Shown here: piece by piece, positions 14,321 to 16,950 of the stretch
Position numbering within the stretch: position 1 is the first letter of the stretch
Layout: each line of letters opens with the position of its first letter
NCBI GenBank assembly: GCA_002309235.1
Contig: DBXA01000099.1
Span: 1 to 16,950 of the forward strand
Reading direction: 5' to 3'
DNA length: 16,950 nucleotides
DNA from: Christensenella sp. UBA1224
Lineage (GTDB): Bacteria; Bacillota; Clostridia; Christensenellales; Aristaeellaceae
Program-made: the position numbers and the translations under genes
The notes under the pieces: model-generated
What the model was told of the DNA's origin: nothing
Seen by the model: only the letters and a program-made list of their open reading frames with translations
The model's database searches: none

Positions 14321-15256
14321 ATGACAGAGAAAACGGGTATCTGCGTTCTCGGCAGCATCAACGCAGACCTTACGGTCAGCGTAGAGAGATTCCCCGCGCC
14401 GGGCGAAACGGTAGCGGGCAGCGACTTTAAGATCTATACCGGCGGAAAAGGCGGCAATCAGGCAGTCGCTGCCGCCCGTATGGGACAAAAGACATATATG
14501 ATAGGCTGCATAGGCAATGACGGAAACGGCGCGATGTACCTGGATACTTTCCGTGAAAACAGGGTAGATACGGCTTTTGTCCGGACATGTGAAGCTGGTA
14601 TCCCCACGGGCTGCGCGTTGATCGAAGTCGACCCTTCCGGGCAGAACCGCATAGCCGTCGTACCCGGGGCGAACGCTCTCCTTTCGGAAGAAGTCGCAAG
14701 AGGCGCGAAAGAGATCCTCTCGACCTGCAAGGTGCTCCTTCTCCAATTTGAGACGCCGGTGGAAAGCTCCATCACCGCTGCAGGCATCGCACGGGAGAAC
14801 GGGGCAAAAGTAGTGCTCGATCCTGCTCCCGCCATGCCGATCAGGCAAGAGCTGTTGGATCTGTGCGATTACATCACCCCGAATGAGACTGAGCTGGCGT
14901 TGATATCCGGTCTTCCGACAAGGACCCGGGAAGAGGCAGCCGCGGCAGCACGCCATCTGATCGGCACATCATCCCTGAGGGTCATCAACAAACGCGGGGA
15001 AATGGGTTCGATGCTGATCACATCCGGGCAGGTGAAAGCTTACCCTGCGCTGAAAGTACAGGCAGTCGATACGACAGCAGCGGGAGATACCTTCAACGGC
15101 GCTTTTGCCGCAGGCCTCTCAATGGGTCTGTCGGAAGATGAGTCCATACGGCTCGCCACTGCCGCCGCGGCTCTTTCCGTTACCGGGAAAGGCGCGCAGA
15201 GTGCCATGCCTCATCTCGATGCTGCGCTGGCTTTCTCCAGGTCTTTGGAATGTTAA
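14321..15256 (+). CDS. rbsK: Ribokinase-like PfkB sugar kinase
   Basis: A 311 aa PfkB kinase that most resembles ribokinase (D-ribose to ribose 5-phosphate). Motifs in order are GSINADLTVSVERFPAPGET (11-30), the first PfkB signature GGKGGNQAVAAARMG (41-55), GNDGNG (65-70), DPAPAMP, TPNETEL, and DTTAAGDTFNGAFA with catalytic Asp256. The Gly-Gly-Lys-Gly-Gly-Asn signature and the length are as expected for RbsK. The open frame reaches back to 14114, but ATG 14321 starts at the conserved domain and has an AGGCGG box; an upstream ATG at 14273 has only pyrimidines before it. No ribose transporter or rbsD is adjacent, so the substrate could be another pentose or nucleoside-derived sugar. It is not close to the RfaE-like kinase of the sugar locus. 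Confidence 0.9.
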   Translation: MTEKTGICVLGSINADLTVSVERFPAPGETVAGSDFKIYTGGKGGNQAVAAARMGQKTYMIGCIGNDGNGAMYLDTFRENRVDTAFVRTCEAGIPTGCALIEVDPSGQNRIAVVPGANALLSEEVARGAKEILSTCKVLLLQFETPVESSITAAGIARENGAKVVLDPAPAMPIRQELLDLCDYITPNETELALISGLPTRTREEAAAAARHLIGTSSLRVINKRGEMGSMLITSGQVKAYPALKVQAVDTTAAGDTFNGAFAAGLSMGLSEDESIRLATAAAALSVTGKGAQSAMPHLDAALAFSRSLEC

Positions 15257-15302
15257 AAGCCGCGGCAAGGCTGCTTCGCCCGATCGGCAGATCTCCTTAC
15301 GC

Positions 15303-15331
15303 TTGCTTTCATAACCTGCCTTAGTTATAAT
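15303..15331 (+). promoter_or_regulatory. Promoter of the lon gene
   Basis: TTGCTT (15303-15308) and a perfect TATAAT (15326-15331) are separated by 17 bp, giving a leader of about 40 nt before GTG 15377. I saw no CIRCE element or tandem CtsR boxes, so heat control by HrcA or CtsR is not supported. The gap 15257-15302 shows no convincing terminator after the ribokinase gene. Confidence 0.65.
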
Positions 15332-15376
15332 AAAAAACCGCCAATTAATATCGTATTATTTCTCGGAGGTCCTTAC

Positions 15377-16950
15377 GTGGGAAAAAAAGTCAGATATAAG
15401 ATAATAGAAACATTGGAGCTGCCCATGGTGCCGCTGCGTGACGTGGTGCCGTTCCCCGGCATGATGCTGCCTTTTGACGTCGGAAGAGACATTTCCATCA
15501 AAGCGATAGATCACGCTATCGCGCATGACGGCCGCATTTTCGCTGCGGCTCAAAAGGATGTGGAATGCGAATTCCCCACGCTGAACGATATGTACGAAAA
15601 CGGCGTAATACTTGAGATCAAGCAGAGCTTCAACGCCCCGGACGGAATCAAGCGCATACTCGCTTTCGGCACAAAGCGCGCGAGGCTCGTGGCCATGAAC
15701 CAGAAGCACGGTATGTTCATCGCAGGGATAGGCGTGCCTTCCGACCCGGATGAGGATATCGGAAACGAAGCTCCCGGGAACGAGCTTACGGCACTTTCAA
15801 GATATACAAAGGAATTATTCTCACAGCTCGCGGATATACGGGGCACTTATCCGCAGGAGATGTACGAGGCCGTGCGAAGCTGTGAGGATATCAAGCTGCT
15901 GCCTTACCTGATCGGCGCGGACATGCTCCCCTCCTGTGCCGACCGACAGTCCCTGCTGGATATCTATAAGCTGAAGGACCGTTACCTGAAGCTGATCCGC
16001 ATGCTGCAAAACGAGATAGAGATACAAGGGATCGAAAAGCACATACAGGATCTGACAAGGCAATCCATAGACAAGGGACAAAGGCAGTATTATCTGCGAG
16101 AGCAGCTTCAGGTGATCCGCAAGGAATTGGGCGACGAAGACGAAAACCCCGCCGACAAGCTGCGCGAAAGGCTCGATAAGTGCCCTGCACCCGAAGAGAT
16201 CAAGACCATCGCGGCTCGTGAGATCACCCATATGGAGCATATGCCCCCGGGTACTCCCGAACTATCGATAAGCCGTAATTATGTGGAGTTCATATTGGAT
16301 CTTCCCTGGGGCAAGCCTGCGGAGAAGCCGTTCCGGATCGAAAAAGCACGTAAAATTCTGGAAGAAGACCATTACGGTCTTGAGAAGGTGAAAGAAAGAG
16401 TCATCGAATCTCTTGCAATGCGTGTGATCAATCCGGATGCCAAGGCCCCTATCATTTGTCTTGTCGGCGCGCCCGGTGTGGGCAAGACAAGCATCGCACG
16501 CTCCGTCGCGAAAGCGCTGGGAAGAAAATTCGTGCGCATGTCTTTAGGCGGCGTGCACGACGAGGCCGAGATCCGCGGCCACAGGCGCACCTATATCGGG
16601 GCTATGCCGGGGCGCATATTGACGCTGATACGCCAATGCAAGACATCTGACCCCGTGTTCCTGCTGGATGAGATCGACAAGCTGACCAGCGACATGCGGG
16701 GTGACCCGGCAAGCGCTTTACTGGAAGCGCTCGATCAGGAGCAGAACAATACATTCGCGGATCATTACCTCGACGCCGCCTATGACCTGAGCAATGTCCT
16801 GTTCATTACGACCGCGAACACCCTGGATACCGTGCCCGCGCCTCTGCTCGACAGGATGGAAGTCATTGAACTTACCAGCTACACAGAAGAGGAAAAGGTA
16901 CATATCGCGACGGGCTATCTGGTGCCTAAGAAGATGAAGGAGAACGGCCT
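15377..16950 (+). CDS. lon: ATP-dependent protease Lon, N-terminal part (cut by window edge)
   Basis: Cytoplasmic AAA+ serine protease that degrades damaged and regulatory proteins. The frame is open for 524 codons to the window edge. The N-terminal substrate-binding (LAN) domain starts with LPMVPLRDVVPFPGMMLPF and runs to about residue 200. A coiled-coil region with QRQYYLREQLQVIRKELG (235-252) follows, then the AAA+ module: Walker A GAPGVGKTS (364-372, Lys370), RGHRRTYIGAMPGRI, Walker B VFLLDEIDK, and ALLEALDQEQNNTF. The Ser-Lys protease domain lies beyond the window. Start is GTG 15377 with GGAGG 7 nt upstream; the next ATG is inside the conserved start of the domain. Confidence 0.98.
   Translation, partial: MGKKVRYKIIETLELPMVPLRDVVPFPGMMLPFDVGRDISIKAIDHAIAHDGRIFAAAQKDVECEFPTLNDMYENGVILEIKQSFNAPDGIKRILAFGTKRARLVAMNQKHGMFIAGIGVPSDPDEDIGNEAPGNELTALSRYTKELFSQLADIRGTYPQEMYEAVRSCEDIKLLPYLIGADMLPSCADRQSLLDIYKLKDRYLKLIRMLQNEIEIQGIEKHIQDLTRQSIDKGQRQYYLREQLQVIRKELGDEDENPADKLRERLDKCPAPEEIKTIAAREITHMEHMPPGTPELSISRNYVEFILDLPWGKPAEKPFRIEKARKILEEDHYGLEKVKERVIESLAMRVINPDAKAPIICLVGAPGVGKTSIARSVAKALGRKFVRMSLGGVHDEAEIRGHRRTYIGAMPGRILTLIRQCKTSDPVFLLDEIDKLTSDMRGDPASALLEALDQEQNNTFADHYLDAAYDLSNVLFITTANTLDTVPAPLLDRMEVIELTSYTEEEKVHIATGYLVPKKMKENG

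Noticed and set aside
14249..14956. A 235-codon minus-strand frame opposite the ribokinase gene
   Set aside because: The opposite strand has all PfkB signatures; this frame shows none of any family.
15257..15376. Terminator after the ribokinase gene, or a CIRCE/CtsR heat-shock operator before lon
   Set aside because: Only short imperfect GC palindromes occur and no T tract follows them; neither the CIRCE inverted repeat nor tandem CtsR heptamers are present.
15821..16240. A 139-codon minus-strand frame opposite lon
   Set aside because: Inside the coiled-coil region of Lon, with no ribosome binding site or domain of its own.

Overview
The window looks like a stretch of chromosome from an anaerobic, Gram-positive-type bacterium, most likely a gut or rumen clostridial lineage (Bacillota). 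This rests on the LplABC-type sugar ABC transporter without its own ATPase, the AGGAGG-type ribosome binding sites, frequent GTG/TTG starts and strong sigma-A-like promoters. It cannot be pinned to a genus from sequence alone.

Positions 1 to about 12,400 form a carbohydrate-use locus built around a ROK-family regulator. Divergent transcription starts in the AT-rich gap 8620-8802. Leftward (minus strand), from a perfect TTGACA-17-TATAAT promoter, run: a HAD phosphatase fused to a deoxyhypusine-synthase-like domain; an RfaE/HldE-like PfkB sugar kinase; two ABC permeases; an extracellular solute-binding protein; a strong intercistronic hairpin; an oligogalacturonate-lyase-like beta-propeller protein; and a long-form GH38 alpha-mannosidase cut by the window edge. 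Rightward run the ROK regulator (TTG start) and a second, short-form GH38 alpha-mannosidase. The simplest model is that a mannose-containing oligosaccharide or glycoconjugate is imported, trimmed by two different alpha-mannosidases and possibly the propeller protein, and that a released sugar or sugar phosphate is handled by the kinase and the HAD fusion. These two enzymes lead the operon, are tightly packed with the permease genes and do not fit a textbook mannose pathway, so they are the best candidate here for an undescribed pathway.

Positions 12,425 to 16,950 look like ordinary chromosome and are visibly richer in GC. They hold a homocysteine S-methyltransferase module with a degenerate pterin-domain-like tail (minus strand), then rightward a small cysteine-cluster (YkgJ-like) protein, a ribokinase-like kinase and the first 524 codons of Lon protease. 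The second mannosidase and the methyltransferase converge with only 23 bp between their stop codons, and this marks the edge of the sugar locus. I found no tRNA, rRNA, CRISPR array, insertion sequence or phage gene.
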